Below, in pieces: positions 18,503 through 28,900 of a DNA stretch of 64,000 bases (position 1 is its first letter; every line of letters starts with the position of its first letter). The notes beneath the pieces were generated by a model. That model worked only from the letters and a program-made list of their open reading frames with translations. It was not told the origin of the DNA and searched no databases. This stretch comes from Nonlabens xylanidelens (GTDB lineage Bacteria > Bacteroidota > Bacteroidia > Flavobacteriales > Flavobacteriaceae): assembly GCF_002934445.1 (NCBI RefSeq), contig NZ_PTJE01000001.1:310001-374000 (forward strand). Direction: 5' to 3'. The position numbers and the translations under genes are program-made.

Positions 18503-19333
18503 TTAAGCTTCTTCTTGTTTTTCGTTTAAAACTTGATCAAGATAGAACTCTTCATAAGCATCAGCAAATTCTTCTGGCGAGTAGTACTTTAAAACAGGCT
18601 TATCTTCTTGTCCGTCAATATACTCATCAATTTCAGAATCTAATTCTTCACTTCCTTTAATAATAGCATCACTATACTTAATTGCGCTCTTCATTAAATT
18701 AACATAAGTAGGGTCTTCAAATTCTTCAAGAGCCTCGTCATCTAATGCATCATATTGAAGTTTCTCAATCATCTCATCATCTAACGCACCTTCAAAGGAT
18801 TGATTATATATTGAGGTAACTATTTTACTTTCCTCAAATAATGGATCATTACCATAATAATTTTTCAAATACAACGGAAGCAAACTAGCTAGCCATCCAT
18901 GAACATGAATAATATCTGGTGCCCAATTCAATTTTTTTACCGTTTCAATGACTCCTTTTGCAAAGAAAATCGCACGCTCATCATTATCTGGAAACAACTC
19001 ACCATCTTCATCTGTAAGAGTTGCCTTTCTTTTAAAGTAATCTTCATTATCAATGAAGTAAACCTGCATACGTTCTTTAGGAATAGACGCAACTTTTATA
19101 ATGAGAGGCATATCAAGATCATTGATAATCAAATTCATACCACTAAGGCGAATTACCTCGTGTAACTGATGTCTTCTCTCATTTATATTACCAAATCTTG
19201 GCATAAAAATACGTATTTGACCACCACGATCGTTCACCATTTTAGGGGCAAAATAAGACATAGATGAGGCTTCTGTCTCTGGTAAATATGGTATAACTTC
19301 TGACGATACGTATAGAACTCTTTTTTCCTTCAT
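18503..19333 (-). CDS. glycogen/starch synthase N-terminal domain protein (GT5-like, half length)
   Basis: 276 residues resembling only the N-terminal Rossmann domain of GT5 glycogen synthases (RVLYVSSEVIPYLPETEASSMSYFAPKMVNDRGGQIRIFMPRFGNI, then IIHVHGWLASLLPLYLKNYY). The ADP-glucose-binding C-terminal domain is missing, and the KxGGL motif near the N-terminus is replaced by ETEASS. It is unlikely to be a working glycogen synthase alone. The C-terminus is acidic. The frame is intact and lies in an operon with DUF4270 and glmS, so it looks like a maintained gene and not a fragment. A -7 box lies 36 nt upstream. Confidence 0.82.
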   Translation of the reverse strand: MKEKRVLYVSSEVIPYLPETEASSMSYFAPKMVNDRGGQIRIFMPRFGNINERRHQLHEVIRLSGMNLIINDLDMPLIIKVASIPKERMQVYFIDNEDYFKRKATLTDEDGELFPDNDERAIFFAKGVIETVKKLNWAPDIIHVHGWLASLLPLYLKNYYGNDPLFEESKIVTSIYNQSFEGALDDEMIEKLQYDALDDEALEEFEDPTYVNLMKSAIKYSDAIIKGSEELDSEIDEYIDGQEDKPVLKYYSPEEFADAYEEFYLDQVLNEKQEEA

Positions 19334-19369
19334 AGATCTTTTTATTGTTGCCTAACTTTTAGCAAGTTG

Positions 19370-19377
19370 CAAAAATA
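19370..19377 (-). promoter_or_regulatory. -7 box for the glgA-like/DUF4270/glmS unit
   Basis: Minus strand TATTTTTG. Divergent to the panC promoter, which starts only 10 bp away. No -33 TTG. Confidence 0.5.
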
Positions 19378-19386
19378 AGCAATTTC

Positions 19387-19416
19387 TTGCACTTTGCTTT
19401 GTAAACCTTATGTTTG
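19387..19416 (+). promoter_or_regulatory. promoter of the panC operon
   Basis: TTG at 19387-19389, 19 nt spacer, TATGTTTG at 19409-19416. The predicted start near 19421 excludes the in-frame ATG at 19410 and supports translation from 19428. Confidence 0.78.
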
Positions 19417-19427
19417 TAGGCACTATC

Positions 19428-20300
19428 ATGTTAAAGAATGTTATGATTTTTGATTCACACAAACTACTTACAGAATACCTTAACAATCATATTCACAGTA
19501 AAAAAACTGTAGGATTTGTCCCAACTATGGGCGCTCTTCATGAAGGGCATATATCTTTAATGAAACAAGCTATTTCAGAATGCGATCACCTGGTAGTATC
19601 CATCTTTGTGAATCCCACTCAATTTGATAATAGAAATGATCTGGATAAATATCCGCGTACTGTAGAAAAGGACGTTCTATTTATTAAAGAACATATAGAC
19701 CCTAATAAACTAACTGTTTATGCACCCAGTGTTGAAGATGTTTATGGAAATAATACCGCCGCAAAAAGCTATTCTTACGACGGATTAGAAAATGTGATGG
19801 AAGGTGCAAACCGCCCTGGACATTTTGATGGTGTAGGTACCATTTTAGAATTTCTATTTAAAGCAGTAACGCCAGACAAAGCTTTTTTTGGAGAAAAAGA
19901 TTTCCAACAATTACAAATAGTTAAAAAACTAGTTGAAAAACTAGGTCTAGACTTAAATATTATAGGTTGTCCTATTAAAAGAGAACCTCATGGTCTAGCC
20001 ATGAGCTCCAGAAATGAGCAACTATCTAAAACTGCAAGAGAAAAAGCAGCTTTTATAAATACCACGTTACTTAAAGCTCAAAGTTATTTTAAGAAAAACA
20101 GCATTTTAAAAACCCAACAACTAGTTCACGATCTTTTTAAAAAAGAACCTGACTTTACACTTGAGTATTTCACAATCACTAGTGAAGAGACCCTGCACCC
20201 AGTAACACGCAAATACAAAAAACACCATTATAGAGGTTTTATAGTCGCTCGTATAGAAGGAGTGCGATTAATAGATAACATCTCATTACCCCAAAACTAG
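19428..20300 (+). CDS. panC: pantothenate synthetase
   Basis: A 290-residue enzyme joining pantoate and beta-alanine with ATP. The HIGH-type motif is PTMGALHEGH around residues 33-42, with FVNPTQF and the KMSKS-like AMSSRNEQLS also present. The frame is open from an ATG at 19410, but that codon is inside the -7 box. The ATG at 19428 (MLKNVMIFDSHK) fits both the promoter and the family length. panD, which supplies beta-alanine, follows 62 bp downstream. Confidence 0.96.
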   Translation: MLKNVMIFDSHKLLTEYLNNHIHSKKTVGFVPTMGALHEGHISLMKQAISECDHLVVSIFVNPTQFDNRNDLDKYPRTVEKDVLFIKEHIDPNKLTVYAPSVEDVYGNNTAAKSYSYDGLENVMEGANRPGHFDGVGTILEFLFKAVTPDKAFFGEKDFQQLQIVKKLVEKLGLDLNIIGCPIKREPHGLAMSSRNEQLSKTAREKAAFINTTLLKAQSYFKKNSILKTQQLVHDLFKKEPDFTLEYFTITSEETLHPVTRKYKKHHYRGFIVARIEGVRLIDNISLPQN

Positions 20301-20350
20301 CTCTTAAACAAGAAATTAAAAGCTATGATTAAATAATTTACAGTAAATCG

Positions 20351-20358
20351 TATATTTG
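20351..20358 (+). promoter_or_regulatory. -7 box for panD
   Basis: TATATTTG, then CCAC and the panD ATG. Same spacing as at bioF, so a leaderless start is likely. TTA stands where TTG would be expected at -33. Confidence 0.5.
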
Positions 20359-20362
20359 CCAC

Positions 20363-20713
20363 ATGTTAATTACAGTTGTAAAATCAAAAATTCACCGCGT
20401 TAAGGTAACCGGAGCAGATCTTAACTACATAGGCAGCATCACAATTGATGAAGACCTAATGGATGGTGCAAACATCGTAGAAGGAGAAAAGGTACAAATC
20501 GTTAATAATAATAACGGTAATCGCCTAGAAACCTATGCTATTCCAGGACCTCGTGGTAGTGGAGAAATAACACTTAACGGTGCCGCCGCTAGAAAAGTTT
20601 CTAAAGGAGATGTATTGATCCTCATATGCTATGCGCAAATGAGCATGGAAGAAGCAAAGAAATTTAAACCGACGCTTCTTTTTCCTAATGAAGAAGACAA
20701 CACGCTTTCATAA
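20363..20713 (+). CDS. panD: aspartate 1-decarboxylase
   Basis: A 116-residue pyruvoyl enzyme that makes beta-alanine from aspartate. Gly24-Ser25 (NYIGSITID) is the self-cleavage site that produces the pyruvoyl group. [37 protein letters not shown] covers the rest of the active site. It forms a pantothenate unit with panC and is followed after 3 bp by the flippase-like gene. Confidence 0.97.
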   Translation: MLITVVKSKIHRVKVTGADLNYIGSITIDEDLMDGANIVEGEKVQIVNNNNGNRLETYAIPGPRGSGEITLNGAAARKVSKGDVLILICYAQMSMEEAKKFKPTLLFPNEEDNTLS

Positions 20714-20716
20714 GCA

Positions 20717-21700
20717 TTGAAGAGTCTTATTTTTAAAATATTAAAAATCGCCCTACCACTATTATTGGGCTTTTTTCTTATTTACATTTCTTACAACCAG
20801 TTTACTGATGAAGAAAGAGAAAAAGTATACTCTTATCTTCTAGATGCTAACTATGCATGGATAGCACTTGCAGTTACATTTGCCTTTTTAAGTCATTTAT
20901 CAAGAGCATGGCGATGGAATTACATGCTAGAAACTCTCGGCAAAAAACCTAAATTCATCACTAATGTTATGGCTATAGGCGCAGGGTATGCCATGAACCT
21001 TATCATACCTCGCAGTGGCGAGATCTCTAGAGCAGCCATAATCAACCGGTCTGACCACATTCCTATGGACAAAGCGATAGGAACCATTATAGCAGAGCGT
21101 GTTCTAGACCTTATCATTCTTTTAATAATAACCGCTACTGCCATACTTAGTGCGGGCGATGCCATTATTGGTTTCTTTAAAGATCATTTAGAATCCGCTT
21201 TCGCGAAAGCGGACCCAGTAAAAGCAACTCTCTACATTGCTATCTTTTTATTAATTATCATATTGATCATTTTTATCTCTAGAAAACTTCAATTATTCAA
21301 TAAAGTAAAAGGATTTATTCTAGGAATGAAAGAAGGATTTATGACCATATGGACCATGAAAAAAAAGTGGCTCTATTTCTTCCATACTTTATTTATTTGG
21401 AGCATGTACCTAGTCATGTTCTATGTTAGTATTTATGCTATCCCAGGTATTGAAACTATACCCATAAGCGCCATTTTATGCGCCTTTGTAGCTGGTAGTT
21501 TTGCAGTGGCATTCACAAATGGAGGCTTTGGCGCTTACCCATATTTTATCGCACAGGTATTGTTAGTTTTTGGTATTTCAGAAACATTAGGAACATCATT
21601 TGGATGGATATTATGGCTTTCTCAAACTATGTTAGTTCTCGTATATGGTCTAATATCTTTACTATTGTTATCCTTGAGAGGTACCGTTTCAAGTAAATAA
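20717..21700 (+). CDS. lysylphosphatidylglycerol synthase-type flippase-like membrane protein
   Basis: A 327-residue integral membrane protein of the LPG_synthase_TM / YbhN group, with about eight helices and the family motifs SHLSRAWRWNYML and RSGEISRAAI. Function in the family: lipid translocation or synthesis support, not known here. Translation most likely starts at TTG 20717, three bases after the panD stop, because no ATG occurs before the first conserved helix. The palindrome at 21196-21211 encodes ESAFAKAD in a loop between helices. Confidence 0.82.
   Translation: MKSLIFKILKIALPLLLGFFLIYISYNQFTDEEREKVYSYLLDANYAWIALAVTFAFLSHLSRAWRWNYMLETLGKKPKFITNVMAIGAGYAMNLIIPRSGEISRAAIINRSDHIPMDKAIGTIIAERVLDLIILLIITATAILSAGDAIIGFFKDHLESAFAKADPVKATLYIAIFLLIIILIIFISRKLQLFNKVKGFILGMKEGFMTIWTMKKKWLYFFHTLFIWSMYLVMFYVSIYAIPGIETIPISAILCAFVAGSFAVAFTNGGFGAYPYFIAQVLLVFGISETLGTSFGWILWLSQTMLVLVYGLISLLLLSLRGTVSSK
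21196..21211. repeat. iterated palindrome, copy 6 (exact, in flippase-like gene)
   Basis: Exact 16-mer with C and G just outside, giving an 18-bp perfect dyad. Coding frame AFAKA. Confidence 0.95.
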
Positions 21701-21730
21701 TTGTAAATTCCCGATCATAAATTTCTCTTG

Positions 21731-22906
21731 ATGAATAAGTTTACAACCCTCGCAACCCTCCTATTCATAGGACACCTAGCATTCTCTCAAGCATTATATA
21801 GATCTTTTCCAAGTGACGTACTGGGTGAAGACCGTAATGTGAAAATTTTAAAACCACGTAATTATTCTAAAAATCCAGAAAAGACTTATCCTCTTATTAT
21901 AGTATTAGATGGAGATTTTTTATTTGAACCAGTAGCAGGAACTGCAGACTATCTTGCTTATTGGGATCAGATGCCAGAGTCCTTTGTAGTGGGAATAAAT
22001 CAAAGACAAAGCCGTTATGACGACACTGAAATAAATCAGGATTCTGGTTTTCCAGAGCAACAATCTCTTAAATTCATGGATTTTGTTATGGAGATAAAAC
22101 AAACCATGGTAAATGAATATAGAGTTGCACCTTTTACCGTTATAGTTGCCAAAGATATTACAGCAAACCTTGCTAGCTTTTACCTAATGCGTAAAAAAAT
22201 AGCAATAGATGCATTGATACAGATTGACCCAGAGTACTCTCCTATAATTCAACAAAATCTTATTCCCAAAATTAGCCAATTGCAGGAATACAACTATTTC
22301 TATGTAGCTACTCCAGAAAAGGACAACTCCCTAAGTGAGATAATAACTACCGAGACCGATTCACTATTTGCAACTAAGAAAAATCTTAACCTGAAACATG
22401 ATAAGATAGAAGGAACTAATAAATACTCGGTTGCAGCACATGCAATACCTCGTGGTTTAGATTTCATTTTTCAAGAATACCAGCTTATAGACGAAGAGCA
22501 ACTACTAGAACAAGACCTTGCCGAAGAAGCTAAATTTGAAGGAGATGAGAAGAAAAAAGGAATGGTACGCATCATTGATCGCATTCAAGAAAAATATCGA
22601 TTAATAAAAGAGGTTTATGGAGTAGATATGAAACTGCGCCTGGTAGATCTAGTCACCATAGCCGATTATGTTGAATCTAAACAAGACTGGGATCAACTTA
22701 TAGATATAGGTGTGCTAGCAAACGAGGTATATCCTGATATTCTTTATGGCCGTTATATAGAAGGACTAGGATATGAAGGAATAGGCCGACCATCTAGAGC
22801 GATAAAAGCCTTTAATGCTGCCTATGGACTAGAACCTGCAGTAGGTATAAGCAAAGAAGATGTTCTTGACAAAGTAGAATTGCTACAAATAAAAGAAAAA
22901 GAGTAA
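21731..22906 (+). CDS. esterase D-like alpha/beta-hydrolase fold protein lacking the nucleophile, with C-terminal TPR-like part
   Basis: 391 residues with a signal peptide (MNKFTTLATLLFIGHLAFSQ). The first 230 residues follow the esterase D/Fes fold (RNVKILKPRNYSKNPEKTYPLIIVLDGDFLF). Where active members have GHSxGG, this protein reads VAKDITANLASF, so the serine nucleophile is gone. The C-terminal third (ANEVYPDILYGRYIEGLGYEGIGRPSRAIKAFNAAYGLEP) looks like TPR helices. A TTG at 21728 could add one residue. The stop abuts the radA ATG. It is probably a periplasmic non-enzymatic protein. Confidence 0.75.
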   Translation: MNKFTTLATLLFIGHLAFSQALYRSFPSDVLGEDRNVKILKPRNYSKNPEKTYPLIIVLDGDFLFEPVAGTADYLAYWDQMPESFVVGINQRQSRYDDTEINQDSGFPEQQSLKFMDFVMEIKQTMVNEYRVAPFTVIVAKDITANLASFYLMRKKIAIDALIQIDPEYSPIIQQNLIPKISQLQEYNYFYVATPEKDNSLSEIITTETDSLFATKKNLNLKHDKIEGTNKYSVAAHAIPRGLDFIFQEYQLIDEEQLLEQDLAEEAKFEGDEKKKGMVRIIDRIQEKYRLIKEVYGVDMKLRLVDLVTIADYVESKQDWDQLIDIGVLANEVYPDILYGRYIEGLGYEGIGRPSRAIKAFNAAYGLEPAVGISKEDVLDKVELLQIKEKE

Positions 22907-24277
22907 ATGGCTAAAGTAAAGACTACCTGGTTTTGTCAAAGTTGCGGCTCGCAACATTCTAAATGGCAAGGACAGTGTTCCACTTGTAAAGAATGGAATA
23001 CACTAGTTGAAGAGGTCGTTCAAAAGGAACAGAAAAAAACTTGGGAAAGTGCTGTTGGAGAAGTTCCGCTTTCGCGAAAGCGTGCCCCAAAACCACAATT
23101 AATATCTGAAATAAATGCTGCCGAGAGTCCTAGACTGGACACCACAAATGCAGAATTTAATAGAGTTCTAGGAGGCGGACTAGTTCCTGGCTCCATTACT
23201 CTTTTAGGTGGTGAGCCTGGTATAGGTAAATCAACTTTACTACTTCAAGTATGCCTTAATTTACCTTTTAAAACACTTTATGTGTCTGGTGAAGAAAGTG
23301 CTCAACAAATTAAAATGCGAGCAAATCGCATTAAAGAAGAAGCTGTTAATTGCTATATCCTCACAGAGACTAAAACGCAAAACATATTCAGACAAATAAC
23401 TGAAGTAGAGCCAGATGTTTTGATTATAGACTCTATACAAACACTTCAAACAGATCATATAGAGAGCTCTCCTGGTAGTGTTTCTCAAATTAGAGAATGT
23501 ACTAGTGAGCTTATTAAATTTGCCAAAGAAACGAACACTCCTGTGCTCCTTATCGGCCACATTACTAAAGATGGTAATATCGCTGGTCCTAAGATCTTAG
23601 AGCACATGGTAGATACGGTGTTACAATTTGAAGGAGATCGCAATCACACGTACAGAATATTAAGAGCGCTTAAAAACCGTTTCGGTAGTACGCATGAGAT
23701 AGGTATTTATGAAATGCTAGGTCATGGATTAAGAGAAGTGACTAACCCTAGTGAGATTTTAATTTCACAACGTGGTGCGACACTAAGCGGTACTGCGATA
23801 GCTGCCACCATGGAAGGAATGCGACCACTTATGATAGAAGTGCAAGCGCTAGTAAGCACAGCGGTTTATGGAACACCACAACGTAGTGCGACAGGTTACA
23901 ATCTCAAAAGACTTAACATGATTCTAGCCGTTCTTGAAAAAAGGGCTGGTTTTAAACTAGGTCAGAAAGATGTGTTTCTAAATATCACTGGCGGAATCAC
24001 TGTAGATGATCCTGCCATAGACCTTGCTGTTGTAGCTGCTATTTTATCTTCTAACTTTGATCTAGAGTTATCATCACAGCACTGCTTCAGTGCAGAGGTA
24101 GGATTAGGTGGTGAGATACGACCAGTAAGCCGCATGGAGCAACGTGTGAATGAGGTGGCAAAATTAGGTTTTGATAAGGTTTTTATCGCGCCTAGCAAAC
24201 AAGAATTTAAAAACACAGGAACTGAAGTACAAGCCTTTTCAAAAATTGAAGATTTAGTTCGATATTTGTTTAGTTAG
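22907..24277 (+). CDS. radA: DNA repair protein RadA
   Basis: A 456-residue RecA-like helicase that assists branch migration in recombination. The N-terminal zinc finger is Cys10, Cys13, Cys24 and Cys27. The Walker A GGEPGIGKST is at residues 101-110, the RadA-specific KNRFGS motif follows (ALKNRFGSTHEIG), and a Lon-like C-terminal domain closes the protein. Its ATG directly follows the upstream stop. The palindrome at 23067-23082 encodes PLSRKR at residues 54-59, in the linker between zinc finger and ATPase, a tolerant place. Confidence 0.97.
   Translation: MAKVKTTWFCQSCGSQHSKWQGQCSTCKEWNTLVEEVVQKEQKKTWESAVGEVPLSRKRAPKPQLISEINAAESPRLDTTNAEFNRVLGGGLVPGSITLLGGEPGIGKSTLLLQVCLNLPFKTLYVSGEESAQQIKMRANRIKEEAVNCYILTETKTQNIFRQITEVEPDVLIIDSIQTLQTDHIESSPGSVSQIRECTSELIKFAKETNTPVLLIGHITKDGNIAGPKILEHMVDTVLQFEGDRNHTYRILRALKNRFGSTHEIGIYEMLGHGLREVTNPSEILISQRGATLSGTAIAATMEGMRPLMIEVQALVSTAVYGTPQRSATGYNLKRLNMILAVLEKRAGFKLGQKDVFLNITGGITVDDPAIDLAVVAAILSSNFDLELSSQHCFSAEVGLGGEIRPVSRMEQRVNEVAKLGFDKVFIAPSKQEFKNTGTEVQAFSKIEDLVRYLFS
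23067..23082. repeat. iterated palindrome, copy 7 (exact, in radA)
   Basis: Exact 16-mer preceded by GTTC. Coding frame LSRKR. Confidence 0.95.
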
Positions 24278-24318
24278 AAACAACAAGTTTCAAGAACATC
24301 AAAGTCAAAAACAAGAAA

Positions 24319-24858
24319 ATGAAAAATATTTTTATAATTCTAGCAGCAATACTAATCACCAGCTGTGGTGAGCAAGCTGAAAAAACAGAAAAGAAACAAG
24401 CTGTAAAATTTGCAGACGCTGATATATCTAGTAATGACATTGTACATCTTACAGATTTTGATGATAATTACACAAACCTAGATCAAATTTTAGCAGACAA
24501 TAAAGGTAAAGTAGTATATCTAGACATATGGGCCAGCTGGTGTGGTCCTTGTAAAGCGATGATGCCCTATTCTGAAAAACTTCAAGAAAAATATAAAGGT
24601 AAAGACGTGACTTTTATATTTATCTCTACAGACCAAGATCCTGGAAAATGGGAAAGAGCTGCAAAACAATTTAACCTGACCGAAAATAGTTTTCTGGCCC
24701 GCAACTATCCTAAAGCAAAATTATTTCAAGATAACAATGTGAGTTCTATACCTAGATATATGTTGTTTGATAAAAATGGCCGCATGGTAGATGACAATGC
24801 AAGAAGACCAGCAGAAAAAGATCTTGAGACCACTATTGATGGGTTTCTAGCGATATAA
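24319..24858 (+). CDS. TlpA-like thioredoxin-fold lipoprotein
   Basis: A 179-residue lipoprotein (MKNIFIILAAILITSC, Cys16 lipidated) with a TlpA/ResA-type thioredoxin domain. The active-site WCGPC is in YLDIWASWCGPCKAMMPY, and the cis-proline is in SSIPRYMLFD. It is likely a periplasmic disulfide reductase; the partner is unknown. It is 41 bp after radA on the same strand and is closed by a terminator. Confidence 0.88.
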   Translation: MKNIFIILAAILITSCGEQAEKTEKKQAVKFADADISSNDIVHLTDFDDNYTNLDQILADNKGKVVYLDIWASWCGPCKAMMPYSEKLQEKYKGKDVTFIFISTDQDPGKWERAAKQFNLTENSFLARNYPKAKLFQDNNVSSIPRYMLFDKNGRMVDDNARRPAEKDLETTIDGFLAI

Positions 24859-24877
24859 AATGTGTTTTCAGTAATTT

Positions 24878-24912
24878 AAAACCCCTAACAAAATAAATTG
24901 TAAGGGGTTTTT
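24878..24912. terminator. shared terminator between convergent genes
   Basis: Stem AAAACCCCT (24878-24886) / AGGGGTTTT (24903-24911) with A run left and T run right. It serves the TlpA-like gene and the minus-strand gene at 24930. Confidence 0.75.
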
Positions 24913-24929
24913 AAATGATATATTTCCAG

Positions 24930-25706
24930 CTATTTCTTGCTCTTAAAAATCCACCCTTTACGTGGGAAGATGTTTATGGAAAAACTTAAATAATCTCCAG
25001 TCCAATTGTGTTGGGTTACCGTATCTGGAGATACATCAAGATTAGTTGCTAGTACGGCTTGATCTATAATATCTACAAAATGATAGTGATAAGTCATATC
25101 TATTCTCCACATCGTATTTTTAGATTTGAGATAAAAACCTAAACCTATATTAGCTCCACCAGTAATAGGACTGTCTACTTCGCTTTCAAATGATATTCTT
25201 CTAGTAATATTATTAATACCTGTGCTACCTCCTAGATCGTCACCTTCTGTTACGGCATAGTACATGACCTCTAATCCTACATGACCAGAAATAAAAAACC
25301 AGTCATTTACTTCTTTGATATAGGAGAGATCTACAGGTAAATGATAGCTCCAGTGAGGAGATTCTGAGCTCAAAATTGTAAGATCAGTACTAAGTCCTAC
25401 ATCTTCTGCTAAAAATGTTTGCGAATCTTTTCTAACCATATTACGAACAAAAAATCCGACACTCCAATTCCAATTTTTTCGTTGACTAAAATTGTATTCT
25501 AATCCTAAAGCTGGTACCCAAGTATCTTGAGCCTCAAAAAAAACACTAGAATCCCCTTCATTACTCCAATAAAGATTTTGATACTTTATTGAAAAAGAAA
25601 ATTTAGAATTATTTTCAAATAACTTTACTGCGTCATCATCATTTTGTGCAATCGTATAAAAAGGGATCATGCAAAGCATAATCCCTAGAAGCTTTTGTTT
25701 TTTCAC
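24930..25706 (-). CDS. predicted outer-membrane beta-barrel protein, unknown
   Basis: 258 residues. A signal peptide (MKKQKLLGIMLCMIPFYTIAQ) is followed by alternating hydrophobic and aromatic strands (FSFSIKYQNLYW, WNWSVGFFVRNM, WSYHLPVDLSYI, MWRIDMTYHYHF, YLSFSINIF) typical of an 8- to 10-strand outer-membrane barrel. I recognise no family motif. It is transcribed alone. About 220 bp of very AT-rich sequence without a gene separates it from the large protein upstream. The frame and the signal peptide make the gene secure; the role is unknown. Confidence 0.7.
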   Translation of the reverse strand: MKKQKLLGIMLCMIPFYTIAQNDDDAVKLFENNSKFSFSIKYQNLYWSNEGDSSVFFEAQDTWVPALGLEYNFSQRKNWNWSVGFFVRNMVRKDSQTFLAEDVGLSTDLTILSSESPHWSYHLPVDLSYIKEVNDWFFISGHVGLEVMYYAVTEGDDLGGSTGINNITRRISFESEVDSPITGGANIGLGFYLKSKNTMWRIDMTYHYHFVDIIDQAVLATNLDVSPDTVTQHNWTGDYLSFSINIFPRKGWIFKSKK

Positions 25707-25928
25707 CTTTTAAGATTAGTTGATTAATAATTGATGATCGATCACGTTAAAGATAATTTAATTATTCCTATAATATTATATATCAACACCCAGCCTTAAC
25801 AAAACACTATAATTTTAACAGAAAAACACTACATTTAAAACAGTATATAAATTTATAACTTATTATTTATGGATTGATTAAGCATTTCCATTTATTAATT
25901 TAAAAAAAAATGAAAATATTTGATATAT

Positions 25929-28900
25929 TTAAAAAAATGCCTTCAATTGCACACTTCCTGTATGGACAGTTTGTGCAGTTTCACTACTACGCCCATTATA
26001 ACTTAGATTAAGATCTAGAAATTTAGTCAGGTTTTTCTGGAATAAGAAATTCCAAGTAAAGTTAGTTCCTGGTTGTAATCCCTCTAACATCTGGAAGCCT
26101 ACCGGTGAGAATGCCTGACCTTCAAAATCATTTTTTACATATTTGATTTCGCCATTTACAGCATATTTTTGAGCCTTATTAAACGCCCAGCCTAAACCTA
26201 CATTATGCTGGTTTAACACAGCTACATCATTTACCTGATTGTCTTTACTTTGAAATTCATAAAACACTTCTAGACGATTGCTATTATCAAACAAATAAGA
26301 CAGTTGAGGATTTAATAAAACATCGTCGATCTCGTAATTTCTATTAGAAAAGTTCTCACTACTACTAGCGCTCTTCCCTTTTTGAGCATTGAAACTTAAC
26401 AACCACGTATCTTTTAACTTGTGTATAAATCGTAGTTGATGACTCTCTATATCACTGGCGATACTACCTATACTTTGCAGGTTCTCATTTGCCGTGCTTA
26501 AATAGGTATAGTTAGTGGTATAATTTTGCTTACCACGATTAAAAAACAAACTGTTTCTAAAACTTAAATTTAACCCTAACTGATCATCACTTGTACTAAA
26601 CGGATTGAGATCAAAATTCTCACCTTCTCTAGCAACCATACGATCGATTAAATAACTGGTCTGGTTGTAAAATCTAGAAAGAAACTTTTTAAAACCTTTT
26701 TCACTGGTCCACGAGATAGGATTTAAAGTGAGTGTTTGTGAAAATTTATTTTGATGACTAGGTAAGAACACCTGATTAGGCAGCAATATCCTAACAAAAC
26801 TAGCTTGGTCCTGAAATTGCGCTACTTCAAATTCATTGAGATCTTGAATGCCATCGTTATTATAATCTATCCATGTAAAAGTTCCTTGACCAGGATTTAC
26901 TGACACATAAGTAAAATCTTGTCTTGCTATTCTTGCACTGTTCGTCTCATAAGTGGTGTTTAAAAGTATTTTACCTCCATAAATCTTACGCTTGTATTGA
27001 ATTCTAGAATTAAAAGAAACCTCGTCGTCTACGTCTTCTAGCTCGCTTTTCAACTTTCTATAATTTGCATACACTAATAGAGTGCTTACCTTATTTTTTA
27101 TAGGTTGAGATTTTACGTAATAATCGTTAGAAGTATTTACTCTAGACAGATTACCGTCATCACGCAAGCTATCATTGACGCGGTTTCTATATCCTACTTC
27201 CACATAAGTTGTAGTAGTATCTCCGCGGCCAGCATAAAACTCATATCCAGCAAATCTTTGAGATAAACCAGACAACTCGTTAGTCACAGCTAGTCGCTGC
27301 TGGTTATCTTCACTTTCTATTCGAGTACCGGCATAATACTTTTTTATTTTTCTTAGAACATCTACATTGATACGGTTAAACTGAGATTCTTGTTCTATAG
27401 AGTTAGTGTTAAGCACGCTTCCGCGAAAGCGAGCTAACCACAAACTATCTTGATAAGATGCTACTAATTCATGACGATTTCCTTTGTAGAACTTATCAAA
27501 TTCTAAATGTTGATAGGTATATGAGCCAGAAATAGTTGAGTCTCGTGCATAATTAAGACCTAAGGTGGTAAATAACTGACTGCCTTGCACAGTTTCTAAA
27601 TTCCAATCGCGATTAAATTCTATGTTATAAACACGTTCTACATTTCTGAAGTTTTCTTGTATAAAATCTGTATTAAGGTGAACACTTAACGACTGTAAGC
27701 TATCCTTACCTAATAATTGTTGTTGTGCCGCTATTTTTAAGGCAACCCCTTTATTATCACCATCATCAATGGTAGAGAATTTATTTAAATCTTTATTACT
27801 CGCTGCAAATTCTGTAAAAATCTGAGTCCCAGCGGTAGGTTCATAACTTGCTTTAAGACCAGCTATAGTAAGAATCTCTGGAGTAAACAACTGTATCACG
27901 GGCTCATAACTACCTTGCGGCACACCGTTTATAGGAGCGATATATTCATAAATATTTGCAATCGCCTGATCGTTGATAAGACGGTAATTACCTTGATTAA
28001 GTCCTAAAAAACTAAACCTTACATTAAATAAAGCATCATTAGGATCTTGAGAAAATATAAAACGTTCTACTCCATTAATAAATTCCCTACGATAGAGAAT
28101 TTGGTTTTCAGAAAAATCATCAGGAATAGCGCTAGGTGCAATAGCTAGTTCAGGATCATCACCTGCTTGTACTAATATGGCGACTTGCTCATCGCTTAAA
28201 TTTTGTTGTAAAGGCTGATTTTTTGCATCAGTTTCTGTATAAATATAACTGTCTATTTTAAGCTTTTTAGACTCATAACCACCTTTACCATAACCTATGA
28301 ATCTAGTAAAATTACGCTCGCTGTATTGATATTCTATAGAAATACGCATCTCACTAGTGATAGGAAACGTAGGTGTAAATCGCAACTCTCCTGCGTTATA
28401 GTCAATTACATAATCCTTATTCTCACCTCGTGTTAACGGAATTCCATTAACAAAAACACGCTCACTACCAGAAACTACAAGTATGAAAAGTTCACCATTT
28501 TGACCTGTAAGTTTATAGGGTCCCTGATTTCCTTCCTGACCAGTAAACCTGCTTATATTAAATGTTCCTCTAACTAGAGCACCTGCAGCACCTGCATAAC
28601 CTCTAGAATCTTCTCCATTAAATTGTACTTGCCCAGAAATTCCTTGAACACGCTTTGTAAAGTTGTTGAACTGGTAATCTTCTTGAATTAAATCTACATC
28701 TCCAGCTCTTATACTCCAGTCGTCACTATATAATTCAATGAATATTTGATCAAACTCGTCTAGACGCTGCGAATATCCATTTTGAGTTTGCGGTACATTT
28801 GCATCCTGTATGGACGCACGCAAAGAAACTTTATCACTTAATTTCCCTGTAATCCTTAAATCTAATTCTGAGTCTACAACACTATTCTGGTTGTTACCTA

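Noticed and set aside
19410-19427. Upstream ATG of panC at 19410
   Set aside because: It is inside the -7 box of a well-formed promoter, so it cannot be in the main transcript.
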